A DNA stretch of 64,000 bases. Source: Methanobacterium sp. UBA375 (GTDB lineage: Archaea > Methanobacteriota > Methanobacteria > Methanobacteriales > Methanobacteriaceae). The stretch spans positions 124,001-188,000 of the forward strand of contig DAGC01000003.1 in NCBI GenBank assembly GCA_002495625.1, in the 5' to 3' direction. How positions within the stretch are numbered: the stretch's first letter is position 1; every line of letters begins with the position of its first letter. Below are positions 33,193 to 41,924 of the stretch, in pieces. The notes beneath the pieces were generated by a model. The model saw nothing but the letters and a program-made list of their open reading frames with translations. It was not told the origin of the DNA and searched no databases. The position numbers and the translations under genes are program-made.

Positions 33193-34914
33193 GTGAAGCG
33201 ACCATTGTTGCTTACGATGTTACTGCTAATAGTAGTAGCATTGTTGATACCCAATATATGTGCCACCACAACAAATCAGCAGAACACGGAAATTATCACC
33301 AATACATCCATATCTCAGGATAATATTACATCTTACAATGTTAAAACATCTGATAATCCAAGTACAACTGCCGCAGGTAGTCCCGGGGCAGTTACTGATA
33401 CAAAAAGCAGCACAACCAAAAGCCAGAGTACAGCCACTTCAGCGTCTACCAATAATTCCAGTAAAAACCAAAGCACAACGAACATTCAGTATGCCCAAGC
33501 GGCTGCAGGAGATAGTAATGTCCAGAATAACTGGTTCACCAACCAAAAAATAACCGAAGCAGCAGGACGGGTTAAAACCTATATAGAAACCAACAAGCGG
33601 CTTCCTAATTACGTGACCATAGGAACAGTACAGGTAACCATGCCACAGTTCCTACAGCTCATGACTACTGGTTTGATACAGGTAAACAAAGGCACCACTA
33701 CACAGATCCAATTAAAGAACGTCGGCACACCAACGAGTATCTCGGAAAGCATTAAAAGTGGAAGTCTCACCAAGACAGAGTACCTTAACATAGCAGCCAG
33801 GATCCAATCCTACATCAACAGCAACGGCCGAGCACCTAACTACGCCACCAGTTCTCTAGGGAAGGTTGGCTTTGAGTCTCTAATATACATGTACTCCAGA
33901 GTATTGGGTTACCATAATACTAATAAAGTCCTGCCTAGCACAGTTTCCATGAAACCATGGGAAAGCATAAGCAAACCAACAACAGTAACTCCAACACCAG
34001 GAACAAGTCAGACAAGTTTCACCATAGCTCAAATTGGTAAAGCAGCGGGAGATGTTAAAGCCTTCGTCGAAAAGAATGATAGGCTTCCAAACTTCGTGGA
34101 GATAAGTGGTAAAAATATAACCATGCCACAGTTTTTAAAACTCCTGACCACCAGTTTACTGCAGATATACGGTAATAAGAAGACGTCCATTGCACTTAAA
34201 AGTGCAGGTGCACCTTCCAGTCCCAGCGAAGACCATAAAAGTGGTAACATAGACAAATCAGGGTATGTTGATCTGGCAAACAGGATCCAAAAATACATGG
34301 ATTCCAATGGTAAAGCACCAAACTTTGCCTCCAGCGCCCTAGGGAAAATTCGATACGAAACGTTGATCTACATGGAATCACGTATAGTGTACTTCTACGC
34401 TGCAAACAATGTCCTACCGAAATATGCTACAGTAAACCCGTGGGAAACATCCACCACACCAAATACCAATAATCCTTATCTAAAAGCCACAAAAAACGCC
34501 CCGTCAAACAGTCAAACGATAATAAACCTTGCCAAAAGCATAACCGCAGGCAAAACATCGGAAAGTGCCAAGGCAACCGCCATATTCAACTGGGTCAGAG
34601 ACAACATCAAGTATTCCTTTTACTACAACACGGTAAAAGGAGCGTTAGGTACTCTGAGTTCCAAAACAGGTAACTGTGTTGACACCACCCATCTACTGGT
34701 CGCACTAAACCGTGCGGCAGGAATACAGACCAGATATGAACATGGATACTGTAAATTCTCAGATGGATGGTTTGGACACGTATGGGCCCAGGTATATGTA
34801 AATGGGAAATGGTACCGTGCAGATGCAATTAGCCCCAGAAATTCCTTCGGTGTAATAAATAATTGGGATACCAGAAACTGGACTCAACTAGGCATCTATG
34901 CAGATTGGCCTTAG
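33193..34914 (+). CDS. Secreted pseudomurein-binding transglutaminase-like protein
   Basis: Cell-wall-associated protein of about 573 residues. The signal peptide (KRPLLLTMLLLIVVALLIP) is followed by a long Thr/Ser/Gln/Asn-rich spacer (about 25-105). Four pseudomurein-binding repeats form two similar pairs: about 110-155 and 185-250, then 280-330 and 350-415. A transglutaminase core closes the protein with Cys in TGNCVDTTHLL, His in FGHVWAQVYV and Asp in YRADAISPRN. This C-H-D triad matches the pseudomurein endoisopeptidases PeiW and PeiP of methanogen viruses, so a wall-cutting or cross-link-editing role is likely. The GTG start at 33193 follows GGGAGG. Confidence 0.85.
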   Translation: MKRPLLLTMLLLIVVALLIPNICATTTNQQNTEIITNTSISQDNITSYNVKTSDNPSTTAAGSPGAVTDTKSSTTKSQSTATSASTNNSSKNQSTTNIQYAQAAAGDSNVQNNWFTNQKITEAAGRVKTYIETNKRLPNYVTIGTVQVTMPQFLQLMTTGLIQVNKGTTTQIQLKNVGTPTSISESIKSGSLTKTEYLNIAARIQSYINSNGRAPNYATSSLGKVGFESLIYMYSRVLGYHNTNKVLPSTVSMKPWESISKPTTVTPTPGTSQTSFTIAQIGKAAGDVKAFVEKNDRLPNFVEISGKNITMPQFLKLLTTSLLQIYGNKKTSIALKSAGAPSSPSEDHKSGNIDKSGYVDLANRIQKYMDSNGKAPNFASSALGKIRYETLIYMESRIVYFYAANNVLPKYATVNPWETSTTPNTNNPYLKATKNAPSNSQTIINLAKSITAGKTSESAKATAIFNWVRDNIKYSFYYNTVKGALGTLSSKTGNCVDTTHLLVALNRAAGIQTRYEHGYCKFSDGWFGHVWAQVYVNGKWYRADAISPRNSFGVINNWDTRNWTQLGIYADWP

Positions 34915-34918
34915 TAAA

Positions 34919-34953
34919 AAATCCCCTTTCCTTTTTTTTCTTTTTATTTTTTA
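34919..34953 (+). terminator. T-tract terminator
   Basis: Just after the stop codon of the transglutaminase-like gene lies a pyrimidine tract with T8 and further T-runs of five and six. This is the typical form of an archaeal terminator. The ribL gene on the other strand ends 25 bases further on. Confidence 0.5.
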
Positions 34954-34978
34954 CAAATACATAAAGAGGTATCTCTAT

Positions 34979-35422
34979 TTAACAGTGTTTAAGCGCATCC
35001 TCATGGAACTCTGTTTCCTTTATCTTACGGATGATCTTACAGGAACTGTCCAGTGATGATTCTTTATAGCCGGAGATCTTCACCACCTCTGCCTTCAAAT
35101 TTCTCTTCGAGAGTTCATCCCTGATTGCATCTAAGTCAAAATCCTGATCCGGGCCTATGGTGATGATGTCCGGGTCGATCTCTTCAACTATCTCAAACAT
35201 ATCAGTGGTGTGCCCCAAGTAGGCTTCATCTACTGGTTTAAGCATCTTCACCACCTCTAATCTTTGAACTTCATTAACTATGGGTACTCTTTTTCTTTTT
35301 CTAACCGTGACATCACGGGCCACCACAACCACAAGTTTAGCGTTCTTCCCTCCGAGATTTTTAGATTCCTGGAGGTAGTATCCGTGGCCGGGGTGGATTA
35401 TGTCAAAGGTTCCGGTAGCCAT
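34979..35422 (-). CDS. ribL: FAD synthase RibL (archaeal nucleotidyltransferase)
   Basis: Adenylyltransferase that makes FAD from FMN in archaea, 147 residues from the annotated ATG. It shows the cytidylyltransferase-type motifs GTFDIIHPGHGYYL (HxGH) and the later PDQDF segment, and ends with a cysteine-containing tail (DSSCKII, KHC) as in the characterised Methanocaldococcus enzyme. The reading frame extends a few codons upstream (I-K-I-I before MATGTF), which would match the family better. AGGTGAG lies 16 bases before this ATG, so the real start may be an unusual codon (ATC near 35434). Confidence 0.85.
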   Translation of the reverse strand: MATGTFDIIHPGHGYYLQESKNLGGKNAKLVVVVARDVTVRKRKRVPIVNEVQRLEVVKMLKPVDEAYLGHTTDMFEIVEEIDPDIITIGPDQDFDLDAIRDELSKRNLKAEVVKISGYKESSLDSSCKIIRKIKETEFHEDALKHC

Positions 35423-35461
35423 TATGATTTTGATATTCTCACCTTCTATTTGAATTTTAGT

Positions 35462-36931
35462 TTATTTAGTAAATATTAACTGTTTTTTACCTGATTTAAG
35501 ACTTGCTTTCAGGTTTCCCCACATGTACTGCTCCGGTCCGCAGCCAGAGACAATAACATAACTGTACGGGGATTTTTTAACCAGCTCACCTATCTTACTT
35601 ATTCTCTTCTCCATATCCTCATGGGATAGTGGATAGAAATCTGCCGGTAGTTTCTCCTTTATGATTTCATAATATTCCCGGGCTGCTTCCACAGATTCCC
35701 TGCCAGGGACGACATGGACCATCCTCGGGTTCAAATAGATTAAAGAACTTAAATGGTCCTCGAATATTTCCTCTTCACCTTCATCCGGGGTGGTGTAGAT
35801 AAACACGGTTTGGTCAGCTATTTCCTCTCCGGTGTAGGTCTGCATGAACTGGATATTGGCTTTTAAAGCATCTCCGTTATCGCCCTGGCCCATCCCTACC
35901 AGTTTATCATCTTTCACCTTGAAGATTTCAAAGCGTCCCGGGGGTAGGATGGAGAGGTCTAAAGAGCCGAATATTTCTCGAGTGGTTTTTTCAATCCTCT
36001 CTGGTTTTGGAGTGAAAGTTACATAGGTTAGGGCTGCACAAAGCAGGTTGTACAAGTTATGCACACCAAAGGCTGGTACTTCAACCGGGAAATCAAGCTG
36101 AAGATTTTTACCTGTGGGATAATTGAATACTTCCCCCTCTAAGCGAACCTGCCAGCGATCCTTTCCCACCTTTAGCTGGGTGAACTTCAGATCCGGTTCG
36201 GGCCGGGAGAATCCACAGCTACATTGATATATTCCCCGATGATTAAGGTACCGTTTGGTGTAAGTCAGATTTTCGTTACATACTGGACAGAACACATCAC
36301 CGGTTATGGGAGTTTTATCCTCCATGTCCATGTCCAGCCCATAATAGGTCACTTTAACATCGTTTTCCTTCTTTTTACCGATATAGGCAGTTCTCGGATC
36401 GTCTGCATTGGATATGACTATCCCTCTTTTCATAGGTGCAGAAAGCAGCTGTTTTGCCCGGAGATATTCTTCGAAGGGGTTTTTAACCCCGCTGACCTGG
36501 GAATGCTCCCGGGAAACGTTGGTGTAAACCACACCTACCGGGTCCACTATCCTGCTAACTGTATCTGGAATGGCGTGTTTAATATCCCTTATACCGTATT
36601 CAAAAACACCTAAACTGGCTTTACCATCCAGAAGACCGGTTACAATGGCGTTGATGGTGTTGCTTTCGTAATTATAGGTTATGTTGGTATCATTCGCCAG
36701 TAAGAGGGCTGTTATCTTGGTGGTGGTTGTTTTACCATTGGTCCCCGTGATAAGTATTGAGCCTATATCCAGTTTACTGGTTAATCTACTTACACATTCC
36801 TTTTTACCAATCCTTAAATAGATGTGACCGGGGAAGCTTTTACCCATCCCACTTCCCAGTTTGGCTAAATATTTAGCTGATTTACCCGCTAAACGGGCGG
36901 TGGCACATCTGATATTCTGTGACAATCCCAT
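35462..36931 (-). CDS. Mur ligase family protein, MurT-like, probable pseudomurein synthesis enzyme
   Basis: ATP-dependent amide ligase of 489 residues. The central domain has the P-loop ITGTNGKTTT (61-70) and the substrate region YESNTINAIVTGLL; the C-terminal DUF1727-like half contains GPEQYMWGNLK. Between them lies a zinc-ribbon insert (FCPVCNENL near 215 and YQCSCGF near 240), as in bacterial MurT. Methanobacteriales encode Mur ligases of this kind for peptide formation in pseudomurein, which is the likely role here. It lies directly upstream of ribL, about 40 bases apart. Confidence 0.82.
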   Translation of the reverse strand: MGLSQNIRCATARLAGKSAKYLAKLGSGMGKSFPGHIYLRIGKKECVSRLTSKLDIGSILITGTNGKTTTTKITALLLANDTNITYNYESNTINAIVTGLLDGKASLGVFEYGIRDIKHAIPDTVSRIVDPVGVVYTNVSREHSQVSGVKNPFEEYLRAKQLLSAPMKRGIVISNADDPRTAYIGKKKENDVKVTYYGLDMDMEDKTPITGDVFCPVCNENLTYTKRYLNHRGIYQCSCGFSRPEPDLKFTQLKVGKDRWQVRLEGEVFNYPTGKNLQLDFPVEVPAFGVHNLYNLLCAALTYVTFTPKPERIEKTTREIFGSLDLSILPPGRFEIFKVKDDKLVGMGQGDNGDALKANIQFMQTYTGEEIADQTVFIYTTPDEGEEEIFEDHLSSLIYLNPRMVHVVPGRESVEAAREYYEIIKEKLPADFYPLSHEDMEKRISKIGELVKKSPYSYVIVSGCGPEQYMWGNLKASLKSGKKQLIFTK

Positions 36932-37110
36932 GATCTTTATCCTTTCTTTTTGATGTATTTATAATATTAGTTGAACTTTAAAATGAGTTTAGCCCAAAAA
37001 GGTAAATTAAACGTCTTACCATATAAAACTATATAAATCAATCCCGGGAAGTCTACAAACCCAGAAAATATGGAATAACTTGATTTAATGATTATGGATA
37101 ACATGATTTT

Positions 37111-38358
37111 ATGATTCTAATAAGAGGCATTGGAACCAACCCCTATATCGGTGTAGGGAAAGTAAAAAAGATAGTTACACTGGAGGATCTCCTTGAACTG
37201 GATGGTGGGGAGATAGTTGTGGTATCCAAGGCATCAAGGGACATGTTGTCTCACCTCCAAAAGGCAGGCGGAGTGATTACCGATTACGGGGGAATAACCA
37301 GCCACGTGGCCATAGTGTTAAGGGAATTCGGTGTCCCCTGTGTGGTGGGGACTGGTAAAGCCACCCTTGTCCTGGAAGATGATGAAATTGTAACGTTAGA
37401 TGGTAAAACCGGTAATATTTATCAGGGATTCATGGAACTGGAGGAGGAAAAGGAGTTTCTGGAAATATTTAACCCCTCCACCAGGATAAAGGTCAATCTG
37501 AATGTCCCCGAGATTGCAGGGAGAGTTGCGCCCTATGCTGATGGTGTAGGGTCACTTAGAATTGAAAATATCATCATACGTACCGGTAAACACCCCCAGG
37601 TGCTTCTAGATGAAGGAGAATTAACCGATATATTAACCGATGGTGTGAGGGAGATAGTGGACGCTTTTTATCCTAAATCCGTATTTTTCCGTACTTTTGA
37701 CATCCCCACCGATGAACTAAAACACCTGGAAGGGGGAGAGATAGAACCGTTTGAACATAATCCACTTCTAGGTTCAAGGGGCATAACCAAGGATTTAAAT
37801 AACCCCCCTATACTGGAAGCGCAGTTTAACGCGGTTAAAAATCTGCTGGATGAAGGGTATTCTAATCTGGCCCTGAAGATACCCTATGTCAGGGATATCT
37901 CAGAATATGTCAAGTCAAAAAAAATCTTAGAGAAATGTGGTGTTCGTCCCCACCGAGACCTTAAGGTTGGTGTTTCAGTGGAAACTCCCTCAGTGGTCTT
38001 CACCTTTGATGAATTCCTTAAAGAAGGCCTGGACTTTATAACCCTCGGTATGAGCGATCTCACCATGTGCTCCCTGGCAGTGGACCGCCGGGGCGTTAAA
38101 GTGTCGAAGCACTTCCAGATAACCCACCCGGCTGTTATGGGTATGGTGAAGATGGTGATAGACCAGTGCAACCAGGCGGATATTGAAAGTTGCATCACCG
38201 GTTACGCTGCTTCAGATCCCAGGATCGTGAGGAAACTGGTGCACTGGGGAATAAGCTCCATATCCACCAACCCCGACCAGATACTGAAGATGAGAAGACT
38301 GGTAAATATTGCAGAAGATGAGTTGTTGTTGAGTAATTTCACTGAACGGAATATATAA
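37111..38358 (+). CDS. PEP-utilising enzyme lacking the ATP-grasp domain
   Basis: Protein of 415 residues with the swivelling phosphohistidine domain (about 1-105; GGVITDYGGITSHVAIVLRE, with the phospho-accepting His in TSHVA) and the PEP/pyruvate-binding TIM barrel (about 125-400; RTFDIPTDEL, SRGI, VGVSVETPS). This is the C-terminal half of PEP synthase or enzyme I of the PTS. The N-terminal nucleotide-binding domain is absent and no such gene is adjacent. A complete enzyme would need a separate partner. The function is therefore unknown. No clear ribosome binding site precedes the ATG. Confidence 0.82.
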   Translation: MILIRGIGTNPYIGVGKVKKIVTLEDLLELDGGEIVVVSKASRDMLSHLQKAGGVITDYGGITSHVAIVLREFGVPCVVGTGKATLVLEDDEIVTLDGKTGNIYQGFMELEEEKEFLEIFNPSTRIKVNLNVPEIAGRVAPYADGVGSLRIENIIIRTGKHPQVLLDEGELTDILTDGVREIVDAFYPKSVFFRTFDIPTDELKHLEGGEIEPFEHNPLLGSRGITKDLNNPPILEAQFNAVKNLLDEGYSNLALKIPYVRDISEYVKSKKILEKCGVRPHRDLKVGVSVETPSVVFTFDEFLKEGLDFITLGMSDLTMCSLAVDRRGVKVSKHFQITHPAVMGMVKMVIDQCNQADIESCITGYAASDPRIVRKLVHWGISSISTNPDQILKMRRLVNIAEDELLLSNFTERNI

Positions 38359-38397
38359 CTCATAATGAAAAGCAACTCACATTTCAAAATCGAAGCT

Positions 38398-39108
38398 TCA
38401 TAACTTCAACGCTTCTTCAAAATCTATTTTTCCCCGGTAGAGGGCAGATCCAACCACCGCCCCGTAGACACGTGTTTCAGACAGCATCTTCAAGTCGTCA
38501 AGGGTGGAAACACCACCAGCATATACGACAGGTATGCTAACTGCTTTTAGGAGTTCCATCAAGGGATCTACCTGGAAACCCTCGAGGAGTCCTTCAAAAT
38601 CCACGTTGGTAAACAGTATGCTCCCTGCCCCGGCTTCTTCCATTACCTTACCCATCTCCGGGACAGTTCTGCTGGTCTTCTCAGTCCAACCCCGGACCAC
38701 AACCTGACCGTCCTTACTATCCAGTGCGACCATTACCCCTTCACTTCCAAACTCCTCTGCAAGCTGGGTTACCACTTCCTGGTTTTCCATGGCCAATGTG
38801 CCGAGGATAACCCTTTCTACGCCTGCTTCTAGTAACTTGGTGGCATCATCTTTACTCCGTATGCCGCCGCCCATCTCTATGGGGATGGATAATTCCTCAA
38901 CCATGCTGGTAATCAATTCCTGGTTGCGGCGATTATCTCCAAAGGCACCGTCCAGATCAATGAGGTGCAGCATCTCGGCACCTTTTTCCTGCCAGCTTAG
39001 TGCAACTTCCACAGGGTTGTCGATGACCACCTGTTCAGTACCGGGCTTACCCTGTACCAGCTGAACACACTTGCCGTTTTTTATGTCTACCGCGGGGATT
39101 GTTATCAT
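38398..39108 (-). CDS. hisA: Phosphoribosylformimino-5-aminoimidazole carboxamide ribotide isomerase
   Basis: Fourth enzyme of histidine synthesis, an Amadori isomerase with a TIM-barrel fold, 236 residues. The N-terminal catalytic Asp lies in IPAVDIKNGKCV, the second in VALDSKDGQVVVRGW, and phosphate-binding loops are seen as MGGGIRSKDD and YAGGVSTLDDL. Length and motifs are standard. It is convergent with the PEP-binding protein gene, 39 bases away. Confidence 0.95.
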   Translation of the reverse strand: MITIPAVDIKNGKCVQLVQGKPGTEQVVIDNPVEVALSWQEKGAEMLHLIDLDGAFGDNRRNQELITSMVEELSIPIEMGGGIRSKDDATKLLEAGVERVILGTLAMENQEVVTQLAEEFGSEGVMVALDSKDGQVVVRGWTEKTSRTVPEMGKVMEEAGAGSILFTNVDFEGLLEGFQVDPLMELLKAVSIPVVYAGGVSTLDDLKMLSETRVYGAVVGSALYRGKIDFEEALKL

Positions 39109-39238
39109 AATTTCACGAACACCAGTTTATAAATTAATTTTTTCTACAAATACATTTATTTTAATTGATTTGGATTTTAGGGTATTATATTAACCTTTAT
39201 CTTGAAAGTTGTTAGTTCTGTTTTTCAGTTATTGTTAT

Positions 39239-39472
39239 TTAATGAGATTTCTTTCTACAATCAAAGCATAAATCTGAATTACTATTAGTTTTAAATACCT
39301 TTTTGCATTTTTTACAGGTGACTTCTTTAATGAGAGATGTTTTTTTCATCTGAAATTTTGCCATCTTTACAGAGCAATTATAATTATTAGCCTGGATTGT
39401 TGCTCTGGCTTTTCTATTTAAGGCCTCCTCAGCAAATTTTTTTTCAATATCTTCCCCATAATCCCTGGCCAT
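39239..39472 (-). CDS. Small zinc-finger protein of unknown function
   Basis: Protein of 77 residues. The first 50 residues are charged and helical (GEDIEKKFAEEALNRKARA); the C-terminal 25 residues hold a four-cysteine zinc site (CKKC and CFDC). No family was recognised. The ATG at 39472 is preferred over one 9 bases upstream because AGTGAT lies about 6 bases before it. It stands alone between hisA and the DedA-family gene. Confidence 0.7.
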   Translation of the reverse strand: MARDYGEDIEKKFAEEALNRKARATIQANNYNCSVKMAKFQMKKTSLIKEVTCKKCKKVFKTNSNSDLCFDCRKKSH

Positions 39473-39660
39473 AAAAATCACTGATCAATACCCTTAAGTC
39501 TGATTCATAAACAACCAATTTTCATAAATCATGGCGGATTATCAGGATAAACTAACAACATACTCAAAGCTATGTTAACGGTGAAATGCACTGTGCACTG
39601 TAATTTGTTCATTAGACACATTTATATCCAAACAAATGAATTTTAGATTCTCGAGTTTAA

Positions 39661-40299
39661 TTATCCCTTTTTTTTATATTTTTCATAAAGAAAGTATATA
39701 ATTATTGATAATACTATCACAACCACACTGATCTCTTCAAAATATGAAATCTCAGTGGAAATGGTCTGGTACAGGCTTCCAAACTGCCATCCTAAAAATC
39801 CAAGGATGAACGCCCGTACCAGCGTACCTAGGAAGGTTATTATCACGAATTTTTTCAGGTCGTATCTGACGAATCCGCAGAAGACGTTTATGGCTATGCT
39901 GGGGACCACCGGAAGGGCCCTTACCGTGAACAGAATTACTTCATCGGATCGGCTTTCCTCGAATTTACTCTGAGCTTTTTCTATATTCTCCCAGGAGACA
40001 CCCAGATATTTGCCCAAACGGTCTATTAATTCTTTACCAAGGTAATAGGCAAGGGTGTAGATGAGTAAAGAACCAATGGTAACTCCCACCGATGCTGGCA
40101 GTACAACGTTTATAAAGAGTGAAAAGATCGTCTCCGGGGAGATTGCAGCTCCCTGCAGGATGATGAAGCTGGTGCCCATTATAACCAGGGTTGATGGTAT
40201 GGGGGCGATGATTTCTTCAATTATACTACCCAGGAAAACTCCTAAGGGTCCGTAAGCAAGTAGTACACTTTCCAGATATAATATAATTTCTTCGAACAA
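39661..40299 (-). CDS. DedA/VTT-domain membrane protein
   Basis: Integral membrane protein of 212 residues with the SNARE-associated (VTT) fold. Re-entrant and membrane segments include GVFLGSIIEEIIAPIPSTLVI, YTLAYYLGKELIDRLGKY and the conserved FTVRALPVVPSIAINVFCGF. Recent work on the family points to lipid scrambling, for example of undecaprenyl or phospholipid carriers. Which lipid this archaeal member handles is unknown. It is divergent from mntP, 84 bases apart. Confidence 0.88.
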   Translation of the reverse strand: MFEEIILYLESVLLAYGPLGVFLGSIIEEIIAPIPSTLVIMGTSFIILQGAAISPETIFSLFINVVLPASVGVTIGSLLIYTLAYYLGKELIDRLGKYLGVSWENIEKAQSKFEESRSDEVILFTVRALPVVPSIAINVFCGFVRYDLKKFVIITFLGTLVRAFILGFLGWQFGSLYQTISTEISYFEEISVVVIVLSIIIYFLYEKYKKKG

Positions 40300-40383
40300 A
40301 ATTTATTACTCCTTTAAAAAGATTTATATAAGATTTTTATCAACTTTGTATTCCCGACCATATAAAAAAATTTAGGGTTTAAT

Positions 40384-40935
40384 ATGGATATTCTCTCGAT
40401 GATCTTTTTGGCAATTGGACTGGCCATGGACGCATTCAGTGTCTCAGTGACCAGAGGATTAACCTTAAAATTGGGTGTTAAACATGCGTTAATCATCGCC
40501 CTATCTTTCGCTGGTTTCCAGATTTTTATGCCCGTTTTAGGCTGGCTCTCAGGAATACAACTTCAATACCTGGTTTCAACCTTCGCTCCCTGGATCGCAT
40601 TTCTGCTACTTTTGGGTGTTGGAATTAAGATGATCTATGAGGCCCTATCTGCCAATGAAAATGTTTCCAATCAATTTTCATATAAAGAGCTGTTAATTCT
40701 CTCAATAGCAACCAGTATAGATGCTTTCGCTGTGGGAGTGACCTTCGCCTTTTTAAATGTAGCGATACTTCTTCCCATACTTCTCATTGGCCTAATTACA
40801 TTTATCCTTTCACTTATAGGGATTTACATCGGGAAGAACATCGGCCACCTGTTCGAAAATAAGATGGAAATAGTTGGCGGAGTAATATTAATAATTATTG
40901 GCTTTAAAATACTCCTAGAGAACATATTATTGTAG
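40384..40935 (+). CDS. mntP: Manganese efflux pump MntP
   Basis: Six-helix Mn(II) exporter of 183 residues. The two inverted halves each carry an acidic metal-binding motif: GLAMDAFSVSVTRGL (first half) and ATSIDAFAVGVTFAF (second half). Length and pattern are standard for the family. No yybP-ykoY type leader RNA was recognised in the short upstream region. The truA gene starts 8 bases after its stop. Confidence 0.93.
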   Translation: MDILSMIFLAIGLAMDAFSVSVTRGLTLKLGVKHALIIALSFAGFQIFMPVLGWLSGIQLQYLVSTFAPWIAFLLLLGVGIKMIYEALSANENVSNQFSYKELLILSIATSIDAFAVGVTFAFLNVAILLPILLIGLITFILSLIGIYIGKNIGHLFENKMEIVGGVILIIIGFKILLENILL

Positions 40936-40943
40936 GTGTAACC

Positions 40944-41756
40944 ATGAGAAGAGTGGCTTTAAAGATTGCCTACCTGGGCACAGAATATTACGGCTTCCAG
41001 AGACAGCCAGACTTGCCAACTGTGGAGGGAAAAATGCTATCCACACTGAAAGAGGTTGGTGTGGTGGATGACATCAATAAATGTGGTTTTGGAGTAGCTG
41101 GGAGGACTGATCGGGGAGTGCATGCCCTGGGAAACGTGATCACCTTCCTGACGGAAGAGGAAGTAATAATCAACCAGATCAACGACGCTTTACCCAAAAG
41201 CATCAGAGTATTGGCCCAGACAAAAGTTCCCCTCCGTTTTAAAGCCAGGTACGCTTTAAATAGACATTATCGCTATTTATTACCCCTAATCCCTGGTGAT
41301 TCTCCTCTTGATTTTGACAAGATGGTTGAAGCTTCCAAACTTTTTAAGGGCACCCATGACTTCTCCAATTTCTCCAAGAAGAGTGAGAGAAACCCGGTTA
41401 GAACCATAGATGAAATTAAACTTACAAAAGAACAGGATCTGATACAATTCGACGTGGTTGGGGAGAGTTTCCTCTGGAACATGGTGAGGAAAATGGTATC
41501 CATTCTCCAGATGGTGGGGAGGGGAGAGTTGCCATCGGAGATTATAGATGAGCTTTTCAACCCGGATAAGGATCTCTGTATCATGCCCATGCCCCCGGAA
41601 GGTCTTATCCTCATGGACATAACCTATTCTGGTATTAAATTCCATGAAGACCCCTACGCTGTAAAGACGTTTAAATCGTTCCTTAAAGGGGAATACCTGA
41701 AAAACCAGACCATCGCCTTATCTCAAAAAGAAATGTTAAAGGGTTTGAAGGATTAA
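40944..41756 (+). CDS. truA: tRNA pseudouridine(38-40) synthase
   Basis: Isomerises uridines 38-40 in the tRNA anticodon arm. The protein has 270 residues. The catalytic Asp56 lies in AGRTDRGVHALGNV; the conserved YRYLLP, GTHDFSNF and FLWNMVRKMV segments follow. The start follows the mntP stop by 8 bases, with GGTGT upstream, so the two genes are likely co-transcribed. Confidence 0.95.
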   Translation: MRRVALKIAYLGTEYYGFQRQPDLPTVEGKMLSTLKEVGVVDDINKCGFGVAGRTDRGVHALGNVITFLTEEEVIINQINDALPKSIRVLAQTKVPLRFKARYALNRHYRYLLPLIPGDSPLDFDKMVEASKLFKGTHDFSNFSKKSERNPVRTIDEIKLTKEQDLIQFDVVGESFLWNMVRKMVSILQMVGRGELPSEIIDELFNPDKDLCIMPMPPEGLILMDITYSGIKFHEDPYAVKTFKSFLKGEYLKNQTIALSQKEMLKGLKD

Positions 41757-41924
41757 TTTTCTTGACCTGTCTCTGTTAACCGAATGAATTTTTTTTATTT
41801 CTTCAATTAAGGAATTAACATGGGTTGTTTCTTGCAATTTAATTTGATTGATAAATCATAAATACTAGTAGACAGATATGATTACACAGTAAGCATCTAA
41901 AAAGTTTGCTTAGGAGGAAATTGC

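Noticed and set aside
39580..39600. TGCACTG tandem repeat as an operator
   Set aside because: Only two 7-base copies, not placed at a recognisable promoter; too weak to call.
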